Origin: Azonexus sp.
Lineage (GTDB): Bacteria > Pseudomonadota > Gammaproteobacteria > Burkholderiales > Rhodocyclaceae
Reading direction: 5' to 3'
Assembly (NCBI RefSeq): GCF_030824335.1
Contig: NZ_JAVBXX010000007.1
Location: 248,001 to 312,000 of the forward strand
DNA: 64,000 bases
Under the pieces are notes generated by a model. That model made no database searches. It was not told the DNA's origin and saw nothing but the letters and a program-made list of their open reading frames with translations. Position 1 is the stretch's first letter. The number at the start of each line of letters is the position of its first letter. Of this stretch, positions 32,048 through 41,100 are shown one piece after another. Made by a program: the position numbers and the translations under genes.

Positions 32048-32353
32048 TTATTTCAGCGCAGCAAAAAACTCGTCGCGCGCCTTTTCCAGTTCGGCATGGG
32101 CGGCCGGGTCGGTCAGGCGCTCGCTGGTCCGGTAAAAACGGTCGAAAGCACTGCGCACCGTGGCTTCGGTCAAGCGGCCGCGCAGCGCGTTTTTCGTTTC
32201 AGCGACCGGCACATCAAGCGGTTTGAGCACGGCATAGCGGGGAATGAGCTGTTGCCCGCCGGTGTCTGAAGACGCGGTCAGCGGGCCGGTTTTGACGAAA
32301 ATCTTGCCTTCGTATTCAAAGCGGTCGCCGACGGCGAGATGCTGGAGTTTCAT
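32048..32353 (-). CDS. Small conserved protein of unknown function (101 aa)
   Basis: The 101-residue protein shows an N-terminal beta-rich part (LQHLAVGDRFEYEGKIFVKTG) and a helical C-terminal half with regularly spaced charged residues (RSAFDRFYRTSERLTDPAAH). The first part resembles short SH3-like proteins that describe a parameter value, but no family is recognised with confidence. The stop abuts the dgt stop exactly, making the genes convergent. An AGGACTCCCC ribosome site precedes the ATG. Confidence 0.7.
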   Translation of the reverse strand: MKLQHLAVGDRFEYEGKIFVKTGPLTASSDTGGQQLIPRYAVLKPLDVPVAETKNALRGRLTEATVRSAFDRFYRTSERLTDPAAHAELEKARDEFFAALK

Positions 32354-32438
32354 GGGGAGTCCTGTTGCGGTTCAAGTCCGGATCACACCGGATATTAGTC
32401 GATTTTCCGTGCAATCTCCGCTTGCCAAAACACGATTA

Positions 32439-32454
32439 CTGTACAAAAATACAG
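32439..32454. promoter_or_regulatory. LexA (SOS) box of lexA
   Basis: CTGTACAAAAATACAG is an exact CTGT-N8-ACAG SOS box, placed 26 bases before the lexA start. It indicates self-repression of lexA and SOS control of the following imuA and imuB. Confidence 0.92.
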
Positions 32455-32479
32455 GCAACCGAATTTGCCGGAGCAAGCC

Positions 32480-33082
32480 ATGAAACTCACACCGCGTCAG
32501 CAGGAAATCCTCGACTTCATCAGGAATACGGTCGAAGTACTCGGCGCACCGCCGACCCGCGCGGAAATCGCCACGGCCTTCGGTTTTGCCTCGCCGAATG
32601 CGGCGGAAGATCACCTCAAGGCACTGGCCAAAAAAGGCGCCATCAATCTCGAACCCGGTTCGGCACGCGGCATTCGCCTTGTCGAACAGCTTGGCCTGCC
32701 GCTGATCGGTAGCGTGGCCGCCGGTTCGCCGATTCTGGCGGTAGAAAACGTGCAGGGACGCTATGCGCTGGATGCCGGGATGTTCAATCCGAAAGCCGAT
32801 TTCCTGCTCAAGGTGCGCGGCCTGTCGATGATCGACGCCGGCATTTTCGACGGTGACCTGATCGCCGTGCACAAGACGAATCAGGCGCGTGACGGCCAGA
32901 TTGTCGTCGCCCGGCTTGACGAAGAAGTGACCGTCAAGCGCTTCGAGCGCAGCAGCAACCAGATCCGGCTGATTGCCGAAAACCCCGATTTCGAGCCGAT
33001 CATCGTCAATCCCGGTGAAGTCGAGTTCGCCATCGAAGGCATTGCGGTCGGTCTGATTCGCGGCGCCATGTCGAAACTCTGA
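32480..33082 (+). CDS. lexA: LexA repressor
   Basis: The 200-residue protein has an N-terminal winged helix (1-70) and a self-cleaving S24 domain. The cleavage bond is Ala81-Gly82 (SVAAGSP), the nucleophile Ser116 (RGLSMIDAG) and the general base Lys153 ([10 protein letters not shown]). It represses SOS genes and is cut when RecA filaments form. The ATG at 32480 aligns with the usual start, [11 protein letters not shown]; a TTG five codons before is less likely. It is the first gene of a lexA-imuA-imuB run behind a perfect SOS box. Confidence 0.97.
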   Translation: MKLTPRQQEILDFIRNTVEVLGAPPTRAEIATAFGFASPNAAEDHLKALAKKGAINLEPGSARGIRLVEQLGLPLIGSVAAGSPILAVENVQGRYALDAGMFNPKADFLLKVRGLSMIDAGIFDGDLIAVHKTNQARDGQIVVARLDEEVTVKRFERSSNQIRLIAENPDFEPIIVNPGEVEFAIEGIAVGLIRGAMSKL

Positions 33083-33101
33083 CCAACGCCGAGTCCAGCC
33101 G

Positions 33102-33839
33102 GTGCTTGCCGTGGCGTCGTCGAGTTTCCCCGCCCCGGCGCTGGCTGACGTGCTGGCACGTGGCGATATCTGGCGCGGCGATGCGCTGGCCAGCTTGCCC
33201 GAAACAAGCATTCCGAGCGGCTATCCCGAACTGGATGCCGAATTGCCGGGCGGCGGCTGGCCAAGGGGAAATCTGACCGAATTGCTGGTCGACCGCAGTG
33301 GCATCGGCGAAATCAGCCTGCTGCTGCCGGCCTTGGCGAGTCTATCTGCTGCAGGTGGCTGGCTGGCCCTGGTGGCGCCACCGTATTTACCCCATGCGCC
33401 GGCCTGGGCGGCGGCAGGCATCGCGCCGGAACGTTTGCTGATCGTGCGTTCCGGACAGCAGACGGCGTGGTGTCTGGAACAGTTGCTAAAAAGCGGCGGT
33501 CTGGCGGGTGTGCTGGCCTGGCCGGACGCCGGGATTGATGCCCGGGCTTTGCGGCGTCTGCAGGTGGCGGCAGAAGGCCAGCCGGTTTTTGCCGCTTTGT
33601 GGCGGTCGACCGCCGCCGCCGCCATGCCGTCGCCAGCACCGCTGCGCGTGCAACTGGAAAAGGGCGAGGCAGGGAAGGAAGAAAGTTTGCGCGTGCGTAT
33701 TCTGAAACGCCGTGGTCGCCCGGCATCGCAGGCTTTGGCGCTTACGATTGCGCGTCCGGGAAGGAACAAGCGTGTTGTGGCTGGCCCTGCATTTTCCGTT
33801 ATTGACGCTGGAAGCCCTGCCGCTGCGGCAGTCGCCTGA
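33102..33839 (+). CDS. imuA: ImuA, SOS mutasome RecA-like accessory protein
   Basis: The 245-residue protein matches the ImuA family, related to RecA: WRGDALA and SGYPELDAELPGGGWPRG near residues 25-55 hold the altered P-loop region, with a LALVAPPYLPHAPAWAAAGI block later. It works with ImuB and DnaE2 in damage-induced mutagenesis. The start is a GTG at 33102, 19 bases after lexA. Its last 68 bases overlap imuB, which suggests coupled translation. A 14-bp palindrome, GGCGGTCGACCGCC, lies at 33601-33614 within it. Confidence 0.88.
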   Translation: MLAVASSSFPAPALADVLARGDIWRGDALASLPETSIPSGYPELDAELPGGGWPRGNLTELLVDRSGIGEISLLLPALASLSAAGGWLALVAPPYLPHAPAWAAAGIAPERLLIVRSGQQTAWCLEQLLKSGGLAGVLAWPDAGIDARALRRLQVAAEGQPVFAALWRSTAAAAMPSPAPLRVQLEKGEAGKEESLRVRILKRRGRPASQALALTIARPGRNKRVVAGPAFSVIDAGSPAAAAVA

Positions 33840-35280
33840 GGGTTCGTCCGCCTGCGCCGTCGCGGCGCGTGGGCGCATTCTGCTGGCCGATCCGGCAGCT
33901 AGCAGCGCCGGCATTTTGCCCGGTCAGAAGCTGTCGACCGCACTCGGCCTGCTGCCCGGATTGCGCATTTTCGAGCGCGAACCGGCGCGTGAGACGAGGG
34001 CGCTCGCCGATCTCGCCTGCTGGGCCGGGCGCTTCACGCCGACCCTGAGCCTGGCGCCGCCAGCCGGCCTGTTGCTTGAAATCGGCGGTTGCCGGCGGCT
34101 GTTCGGCGGCGTTGCGGCGATTGTCGAATCCGTGCTCGACGGTTGCCGGGCACAAGGCTGGAGCGCCGACTGGGCAGTCGCGCCAACGCCGCTCGGCGCT
34201 CGCTGGCTGGCCCAGGCCGCAGCCGCTTGCACGCTCGAATCGATAGCCGCGCTGGCCCCGGCACTGGCTGCCTTGCCATGCACCGTGCCCGGTTGGCCAA
34301 CCGATACCGTCGCCCGCCTCGAGTCCTTCGGCCTGCGCCGCCTCGGCGATCTGGCCGCACAACCGGCCGCCGGCCTGCATCGGCGCATCGGCAATGGACC
34401 GCTTGATGACCTGTTGCGTGCGCGTGGCGAAATCCCCGATCCACAGCGCGCTTTCATCTTTCCCGAGCATTTTGCCGCCGGCCTCGAACTGCCGTCGCGC
34501 GTCGAGTTCGCCGAAGGCCTGGCCTTCGCCGCGCAGCGCCTGTTCGCCGCATTGGCCGGTTGGCTGCAGGTTCGCCAAGGGCTGCTGCGCGCCTGCACGC
34601 TGCACCTGACCCACGACGACGGCTCGCTCAGCGCGTTGCCGCTGCGCTTCGGCGAAGCTTGCGCCGACGAAAGCCGCTTCCTGCGCCTGCTGCGCGAACA
34701 CCTCAGCCGCCTGCAACTGGCCGCGCCGGTCGAAGCCCTGCACCTGACCGCCGACGAAGTGATCGCCCGACCCGGCGCTAGCGCCGGCCTGTTCGAACAA
34801 GCGCCGAACGGCGAAGGCGCCGCCGCCTGCATCGAACGCCTGCGCGCCCGGCTCGGCGACGATGCGGTACAGAGTCTGGTGCTATACGCCGACCATCGCC
34901 CGGAATGCGCCACGCAGCCCCGTGATCCCGCGAGCATTTTGACCGCAAAAACGACGTCGACCCGAGAATCGGCAGGTGTTTCAACAGCCCTGGGGTCAGC
35001 AGTGGTTTCTATGGTCGCAACATGCGCCGCGCCGCGCCCACTGTGGTTGCTACCCGCGCCGCAGCCGCTTGCCGAACGCCCGGACGGCCCGCACTGGCAT
35101 GGTCCCCTGCAACTCCTCACACGCGGCGAACGCTTGGAAAGTGGCTGGTGGGACAGCGGCGAACCGGGAGGGATCGGAGACATCCGCCGCGACTACTTCG
35201 TCGTCCGCAACGGCCAGGGGCAGTGGGCCTGGGTTTTTCGCGATGCCCAGGGCTGGTATCTACAGGGGGTGTTTGCGTGA
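33772..35280 (+). CDS. imuB: ImuB, Y-family polymerase-like mutasome protein
   Basis: The 502-residue protein begins at a GTG (33772) with a GGAAGGAA ribosome site; LWLALHFPLLTLEAL is the normal ImuB start. The Y-family palm, fingers and little-finger regions are present but, as in all ImuB proteins, the catalytic acidic residues of active polymerases are not seen. It bridges ImuA, the beta clamp and DnaE2. Near residues 385-415 the linker before PRPLWLLPAP is unusually long and contains a copy of the dispersed repeat and a TTGACCGCA motif. Confidence 0.9.
   Translation: MLWLALHFPLLTLEALPLRQSPEGSSACAVAARGRILLADPAASSAGILPGQKLSTALGLLPGLRIFEREPARETRALADLACWAGRFTPTLSLAPPAGLLLEIGGCRRLFGGVAAIVESVLDGCRAQGWSADWAVAPTPLGARWLAQAAAACTLESIAALAPALAALPCTVPGWPTDTVARLESFGLRRLGDLAAQPAAGLHRRIGNGPLDDLLRARGEIPDPQRAFIFPEHFAAGLELPSRVEFAEGLAFAAQRLFAALAGWLQVRQGLLRACTLHLTHDDGSLSALPLRFGEACADESRFLRLLREHLSRLQLAAPVEALHLTADEVIARPGASAGLFEQAPNGEGAAACIERLRARLGDDAVQSLVLYADHRPECATQPRDPASILTAKTTSTRESAGVSTALGSAVVSMVATCAAPRPLWLLPAPQPLAERPDGPHWHGPLQLLTRGERLESGWWDSGEPGGIGDIRRDYFVVRNGQGQWAWVFRDAQGWYLQGVFA
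34989..35016 (+). repeat. Intragenic dispersed repeat, copy 2 (in imuB)
   Basis: CCTGGGGTCAGCAGTG followed by GTTTCTATGGTC matches the ygiQ copy at 23 of 28 positions and in the same coding orientation. Upstream, at 34937-34964, the sequence also holds TTTTGACCGCAAAAACGACG and GTCGACCC, which resemble the outer part of the other copies, interrupted by about 25 bases. It lies in an in-frame linker of ImuB. Confidence 0.7.
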
Positions 35281-35322
35281 ATAATGTGCGCTGACTCATC
35301 CCGCTCAGTGGAGCATGCCTGC

Positions 35323-35952
35323 ATGAATCGACGCCATATCATCCTCGCTACTCTATTCGCCGTCGTCTTGCCTGCCTGCGGCAAAAAGGCCGCTTACAGC
35401 CCCGTGCCGCCCGGCAGTACGGTACTGGCATTTGGTGACAGCGTGACCTTCGGTACAGGAGCCGGCCCCGGTGAGGATTGGCCGACCCGGCTCGGTGCTT
35501 TGACCGCTTGGCAAATGATCAATGCAGGTGTGCCGGGTGATACGGCACAAGCCGGGCAGGCGCGGATTGGAGCGTTGCTGGGCGAACATGCGCCGGCACT
35601 GGTGATAATCGAAATCGGCGGCAATGACTTCCTGCGCCGGCGTTCCGCCGCATCGGTCAAAGAGGATTTGCGTCATTTGATCCGCGTGAGCAAGGCCGCT
35701 GGTGCCCTGGTCGTGCTGGTGGCGGTTCCCGAGTTGTCCTTGCTTGCCGTCGTCGCGGGCAAACCGGATGATTCACCGATCTATCGGGCGCTTGGCGAGG
35801 AGGAGGGCATCCCGGTAATTGCGGATGTTTTCTCGGATGTTTTGTCGAAACCCGAACTCTGCGCCGACAAAATCCACCCCAATGCCCGAGGCTACGAGGT
35901 GATGGCAACGGGGATGTTCGAAGCGCTGAGAAAGTTTGGGCTGGTGGGGTGA
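35323..35952 (+). CDS. GDSL/SGNH-family lipoprotein hydrolase
   Basis: The 209-residue protein has a lipoprotein signal with lipobox LPAC, and the SGNH set: GDS in AFGDSVTFGTG (nucleophile Ser), the GGND block in IIEIGGNDFLRRR, and DKIHPNARGY with the catalytic Asp and His. TesA-like family members hydrolyse esters or thioesters. It would sit in a membrane facing the periplasm. The ATG at 35323 opens the signal. It follows imuB by 42 bases but is not an SOS function, and it may have its own promoter. Confidence 0.88.
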   Translation: MNRRHIILATLFAVVLPACGKKAAYSPVPPGSTVLAFGDSVTFGTGAGPGEDWPTRLGALTAWQMINAGVPGDTAQAGQARIGALLGEHAPALVIIEIGGNDFLRRRSAASVKEDLRHLIRVSKAAGALVVLVAVPELSLLAVVAGKPDDSPIYRALGEEEGIPVIADVFSDVLSKPELCADKIHPNARGYEVMATGMFEALRKFGLVG

Positions 35953-36118
35953 GTGCTTGCATCACGGTGTGGACGGGTAAACTCCTTGGTACATGTAAGT
36001 AGGGATGGCACAATTGTGCTTCTAATGCTGTTCGGGTGAAGTTAAGCCTATCCGATTTGGCAGAATCACGCAAAAATACGAGCCTGCCCCCTTTATTTCG
36101 AGCTTTAATTTTATGGGT

Positions 36119-36164
36119 TTGGTATTGATTAATATCAGCGATATAATATATGTTCGATATCGCT
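36119..36164 (+). promoter_or_regulatory. Promoter with overlapping palindrome before DUF262 gene
   Basis: A -35 TTGGTA at 36119-36124 and an ideal -10 TATAAT at 36142-36147 are spaced by 17 bases. An 8-bp inverted repeat, AGCGATAT at 36137-36144 and ATATCGCT at 36157-36164 with a 12-base spacer, covers the -10 and the start region. This looks like an operator for a repressor, possibly one of the island proteins themselves. Confidence 0.6.
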
Positions 36165-36186
36165 ATACACAACAAAGAAGGAAAAT

Positions 36187-37356
36187 ATGTCTCAGGAAAA
36201 ATCGGATTGGTTCGATGATTACGCTGAAGGCGCAGATGATATTCAAATTGGAGAGTACGATATTACAGCTACTCCAAATGATTTCAACGTAATGACACTA
36301 AATAGTTTTGTTGAGTCAGGAGCGGTAAGAATTCCAGGATTTCAGCGAAATTTCGTATGGGATATAGGGAGGTCTTCTAAATTGATAGAGTCTCTCTTGT
36401 TAGGGTTACCTGTGCCCCAGTTATTCTTATACGAGCAAGATAGAAATAAATTCCTCGTAATTGATGGACAACAAAGACTAATGTCCATTTTCTACTTCAT
36501 TAAAAAGCGCTTCCCTCGAAAGGAGAAACGGACGGAGTTAAGAGCCATCTTCGATCAATATGGTGGCATTCCTGATGAAGTTCTTCATGATGACACCTAT
36601 TTTCAACCTTTCAATCTGAAACTGCCTGGACAACTGCCGAACCATGAAAACAAGTTTCGAGGATTGAATTACTCTACGCTTGGTGACTATAAGACGCAGC
36701 TTGATTTGCGGCCAATAAGAAACATTGTCGTCAAGCAAAATTCGCCATCTGATGATGACTCTTCTATGTATGAGGTCTTCAACCGATTAAATACTGGGGG
36801 AGTTAATTTGAGGCCTCAGGAAATACGTACAAGTATGTATCATTCAAGATTTTACGATATGTTATATCACGTAAATATTAATGATAAATGGCGGAAACTT
36901 ATAGGTTCATCTGAGCCTGATATTCATATGAAGGACATTGAAATATTGCTAAGAGCATTTGCAATGTTGATTGATGGTGAAAAATATAGCCCATCAATGG
37001 TTAAATTCTTGAATCAATTTTCGAAAAAGAGCGAAGCAAATACAAAAGATCAAAATGATTACCTTTCTGCTCTTTTTGAATCGTTTATTTTGGCTTGCAA
37101 TGATTTTCCTGACGATATTTTCTTAAATAAGACAAATAGGAGATTTAATATAGCCGTTTTTGAGGCCGCATTTAATGCTGCCAGCAAGTCAGCGTTTGCT
37201 GAACGAAAATTGATCGAAAAAAATATTAGTGAAGAGAGTATTCGCAGATTAGCCGCTGATCCGGAATTTTTAGAGGCCTCTCAAGAAGGAACAACAAGAA
37301 GCACGAATGTCGAAAAGCGACTGAACAGAGCGCGCATAATAATAAATTTTGAATAG
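36187..37356 (+). CDS. DUF262 domain protein (ParB/Srx-like nuclease fold)
   Basis: The 389-residue protein has the DUF262 signature: IPGFQRNFVWDIGRSSKLIE near residue 50, LVIDGQQRLMSI with Asp93, and NRLNTGGVNLRPQEIR near residue 205. The DGQQR block is shared with the GmrS-like half of the type IV restriction enzyme GmrSD and several phage-defence proteins. The GmrD-like HNH domain is absent. Codons are AT-rich, unlike the neighbours, so recent transfer is likely. An AAGGAAA ribosome site precedes the ATG. It is followed nine bases later by a HEPN gene, probably one operon. Confidence 0.88.
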   Translation: MSQEKSDWFDDYAEGADDIQIGEYDITATPNDFNVMTLNSFVESGAVRIPGFQRNFVWDIGRSSKLIESLLLGLPVPQLFLYEQDRNKFLVIDGQQRLMSIFYFIKKRFPRKEKRTELRAIFDQYGGIPDEVLHDDTYFQPFNLKLPGQLPNHENKFRGLNYSTLGDYKTQLDLRPIRNIVVKQNSPSDDDSSMYEVFNRLNTGGVNLRPQEIRTSMYHSRFYDMLYHVNINDKWRKLIGSSEPDIHMKDIEILLRAFAMLIDGEKYSPSMVKFLNQFSKKSEANTKDQNDYLSALFESFILACNDFPDDIFLNKTNRRFNIAVFEAAFNAASKSAFAERKLIEKNISEESIRRLAADPEFLEASQEGTTRSTNVEKRLNRARIIINFE

Positions 37357-37365
37357 AGGTTGTCA

Positions 37366-37914
37366 ATGTCGAGCACTTCAATTGACCGCATATACAGAGA
37401 CATCGACCAATTATTGTCGCTTTTAGCCAGTACGGGAGAAATATCGCTTAGAAGTTCTGCGGATGACACCTATCGAAAGTCTCTTCTGCTTTCGATAGCA
37501 AGTTATTTTGAGTCACAGCTAACGCAAATAGTTATACAATTTGCGGAAGATAAGACATGTAAAAGGCATATTCTTGTGTCCTTGGTTAGAGCTAAAGCTA
37601 TTAGCAGGCAGTACCATACTTGGTTTAACTGGGATGGAAGTAATGCAAATACATTTTTTTCATTATTCGGCAACGAGTTTAAGGATATTGTTTCCAAGGT
37701 GGTAAAGGAGGATCAGGGTCTCGAGGCTTCAATTAAATGCTTTTTGGAGCTCGGTCGGGATAGAAATCGACTAGTACATCAAGACTATGCAAATTTCCCG
37801 CTAGAAAAGACATCTGGGGAGATTTACCAAAGCTATCAATCGGCGCTTCGTTTCGTGGAGTGGATTCCGGGTGCCTTAACAGAATATGCAGTTCCGGCTG
37901 AAACTCAGACTTGA
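37366..37914 (+). CDS. HEPN-domain protein (putative RNase partner of DUF262)
   Basis: The 182-residue, all-helical protein carries the HEPN RNase motif Rx4-6H: RNRLVH, Arg133 to His138, within ELGRDRNRLVHQDYANF. It resembles the MAE_28990/RiboL-PSP HEPN families, which lie in toxin and defence islands. The ATG at 37366 has an AGAGGTT ribosome site. It is AT-rich like the DUF262 gene it follows by nine bases. A two-gene defence or toxin role is inferred. Nothing in sequence shows which protein senses infection or what RNA is cut. Confidence 0.78.
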   Translation: MSSTSIDRIYRDIDQLLSLLASTGEISLRSSADDTYRKSLLLSIASYFESQLTQIVIQFAEDKTCKRHILVSLVRAKAISRQYHTWFNWDGSNANTFFSLFGNEFKDIVSKVVKEDQGLEASIKCFLELGRDRNRLVHQDYANFPLEKTSGEIYQSYQSALRFVEWIPGALTEYAVPAETQT

Positions 37915-38114
37915 AGCTATCAAACTAGATCTATTAAAAGATAGCGTCACCGCTATATGCTTTCCTGAGGCTGAGGTGTTACGGTTCTGTCATTTCCAAT
38001 GAGCGAAGGACTGCTTAGGGCTGCGTGAGTCAAGCAGCTTCACGCTTCTACTCACTATGGAAGAACCCCGCCCTTTACCCAGCGCCGCCGTTCCCCACGG
38101 GTGATGTAATATAA

Positions 38115-38130
38115 CTGTGTATAAACACAG
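38115..38130. promoter_or_regulatory. LexA (SOS) box of dnaE2
   Basis: CTGTGTATAAACACAG is an exact CTGT-N8-ACAG match with a near-palindromic centre. It lies 60-76 bases before the first usable dnaE2 start codon, so dnaE2 is SOS-controlled on its own, apart from lexA-imuA-imuB. Confidence 0.88.
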
Positions 38131-38190
38131 TTGTAAAATCCCCTGCACACCACCTCCTCAAATCCCCTGGCGCTCCCCGATTACGCCGAG

Positions 38191-41100
38191 TTGCACTGCC
38201 TGTCCAACTTCAGCTTCCTGCGCGGCGCCTCGCACCCGGAGGAACTGGCGGCTCAGGCGGTGACGCAGGGCTACGCGGCGCTGGCGCTGACCGACGAGTG
38301 TTCGCTGGCTGGCGTCGTGCGCGTGCATCAGGCGTTTCGTGCACTGGAAAACCCCGCCGATTCTGCGGTCGACCGTGAAAACGGGGCAAAAACGCCGCGC
38401 CTGTTGATCGGTAGCGAGATGACTACGGTCGACGGCATGAAACTGGTCTTTTTGGCGCAAAACCGGGAAGGTTACGGGAATCTTTCGGCCTTGATCACGC
38501 TGGCTCGGCGGCGGGCGGAGAAGGGCGCTTATACCTTGCAGCGCCACGATTTCAATGCAGTTTCGCCGAGCGGCGCGGTGCCGGATTGTCTGGTGTTGTG
38601 GGTGCCGGGCGCGGTGCTGTCGGTTGAGGATGGGCGCTGGCTGGCTGGGTGTTTTCCCGGGCGCTTGTGGATCGCCGTTGAGCTGCACGCCGGGCCGGAC
38701 GATGCGGCGCGGCTGGCGGAATTGCGGGCGCTCGGCGCCGCTTGCGGGTTGCCGCTGGTGGCGGCGGGCGACGTGCATATGCATGTGCGGGCGCGGCGGC
38801 CGGTGCAGGATGTGTTGACCGTGCTGCGCCTGAAAACTTCGGTGTTCGAGGCGGGGCATGCGCTGTTTCCGAATGGCGAGCGGCATTTGCGTTCGCGCTT
38901 GCGGCTTTCCCGGCTGTACCCGCCCGAGTTGCTGGCCGAAACCTTGCGCGTCGCGGCGTTGTGCACGTTTTCGCTCGACGAGTTGCGCTACGAGTACCCG
39001 GAGGAAATCGCGCCGGCCGGGCATACGCCGACGTCGTGGTTGCGTCACGAGACCGAGGCTGGGTTGCAGCGCCGTTATCCGCAGGGCGAGCCGGCGGCGG
39101 TGCGCGAGCGCATCGAGCATGAGTTGCGCCTGATCGCCGAGCTGCAATACGAAGCGTATTTCCTGACGGTCTACGACATCGTCTGTTTCGCCCGCAGCGT
39201 CGGCATCCTGTGCCAGGGACGCGGGTCGGCAGCGAATTCGACGGTGTGTTTCGCGCTCGGCGTCACCGAGGTCGATCCGGCGCGTTCGGCGATGCTGTTC
39301 GAGCGCTTCGTCTCGAAGGAACGTGGCGAGCCGCCGGACATCGACGTCGATTTCGAGCACGAGCGACGCGCCGAGGTTATCGCCTATATCTATGGAAAAT
39401 ATGGCCGCGAACGCACGGCGCTGGCCGCCGCCGTGATCACCTACCGGACCAAGGGCGCGCTGCGCGATGCGGGCAGGGCGCTCGGTTTCGATATTGCCCG
39501 TATCGACGCGTTGACCGCGTCACTGGCCTGGTGGGACAAGCGCGAGCAGATGCCGGAACGCTTTGCCGAGCAGGGGTTGGACCCGGCGTCGCCGCGCGTC
39601 GCCAAGTGGCTGTGGCTGGCCGAGCAACTGCGCGGCTTTCCCCGCCACCTGACCCAGCACGTCGGCGGCTTCGTCATGTCGCGCGGGCCGCTGGCCCGGT
39701 TGGTGCCGGTCGAGAACACGGCGATGGCTGAGCGCACGGTGATCCAGTGGGACAAGGACGACCTCGACGCGGTCGGCCTGATGAAGGTCGATGTGCTGGC
39801 GCTCGGCATGCTGTCGGCGCTGCGCCGGATGCTGGCAATTGTTTCGGATTCATGTGGTCGACCGCTGGATTTGAGCAAAATCCCCGAAGGCGATGCGGCA
39901 ACTTACGACATGTTGTGCCGGGCCGACAGCATGGGCGTTTTCCAGGTCGAATCGCGGGCGCAGATGAGCATGCTGCCGCGTTTGCGGCCGCGCCAGTATT
40001 ACGATCTGGTGGTTGAAGTGGCGCTGGTGCGGCCGGGGCCGATCCAGGGCGATATGGTGCATCCTTATCTGAAGCGCCGGCAGGGCCGGGAGCGGATCGA
40101 GAAAATCTCGCCGGCGGTTGATGCCGTGCTGGCCCGGACGTATGGCGTGCCGATTTTTCAGGAACAGGTCATGCAACTGGCCATCGTCGCCGCCGACTTC
40201 ACGCCCGGCGAGGCCGATGAATTGCGGCGGGCGATGGCGGCCTGGCGGCGCAAGGGGAATCTGCAGCGCTACCAGGACAAGCTGCGCGCCGGCATGGCGA
40301 AGAATGGTCTGCCGGCGGCCTTTGCCGAGCGCATCGTGGCGCAGATTCAGGGCTTCGGCGAGTACGGTTTTCCCGAATCGCACGCTGCCAGTTTTGCCTT
40401 GCTGGTTTATGCCTCGGCCTGGCTGAAGCGGCATTACCCGGCGGCTTTCCTGTGCGGCCTGCTGAACAGCCAGCCGATGGGTTTTTATTCGCCGTCAATG
40501 CTGATTCAGGATGCGCGCCGGCACGGTGTTGTCGTGCACCAGCCGGACGTGACGGCCAGCGATTGGGATAGCCGCGTCGATGCCGATGGCTCGGTGCGCC
40601 TCGGCTTGCGTGAAATCAAGGGGCTGCGGCGTGAAATTGGGCTGAATATTGCGACCATAAAAACAACGGCTGGCCCCAGGGTCGACCGTAAAAATGGGAC
40701 ATTTTCCAGTGTCGCCGACCTGGCGGCACGCTGTCGCCTGACGCGTCGTGACCTCAATTGTCTGGCCGCTGCCGATGCGCTCGCCAGCCTGGCCGGCGAA
40801 CGTCGTCAAGCCGCCTGGCAGGCCGCTGGTGCGGCGATCCAGGGCGATCTGTTCGCCGGTACGCCGCCGGCCGAGAGCCAGCCGCTGCTGCCGGCGATGA
40901 GCGAAGGCGAAAACCTGATCGCCGATTATCGCCATCTCGGCCACACGCTGCGCCGGCATCCGCTGTTGCTGCTGCGCGACCGGCTGGCGGCGCGGCGCTT
41001 CCTCTGTGCCAGAGAACTCGAACGCTGCGGCGACCGGGCGCCGGTCCGCGTTGCCGGCATCGTCACCGGGCGTCAGCGGCCGGGCACGGCGACCGGGGTG

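Noticed and set aside
36125..36138. TTGATTAATATCAG, resembling an FNR box
   Set aside because: It deviates at the last base and falls in the spacer between -35 and -10, not at an activating position. The overlapping exact palindrome is the better explanation.
35953..38110. Boundaries of the DUF262-HEPN island as att or target-site duplications
   Set aside because: No matching direct repeats, integrase, transposase or tRNA gene was found at either side, so the way it entered cannot be stated.
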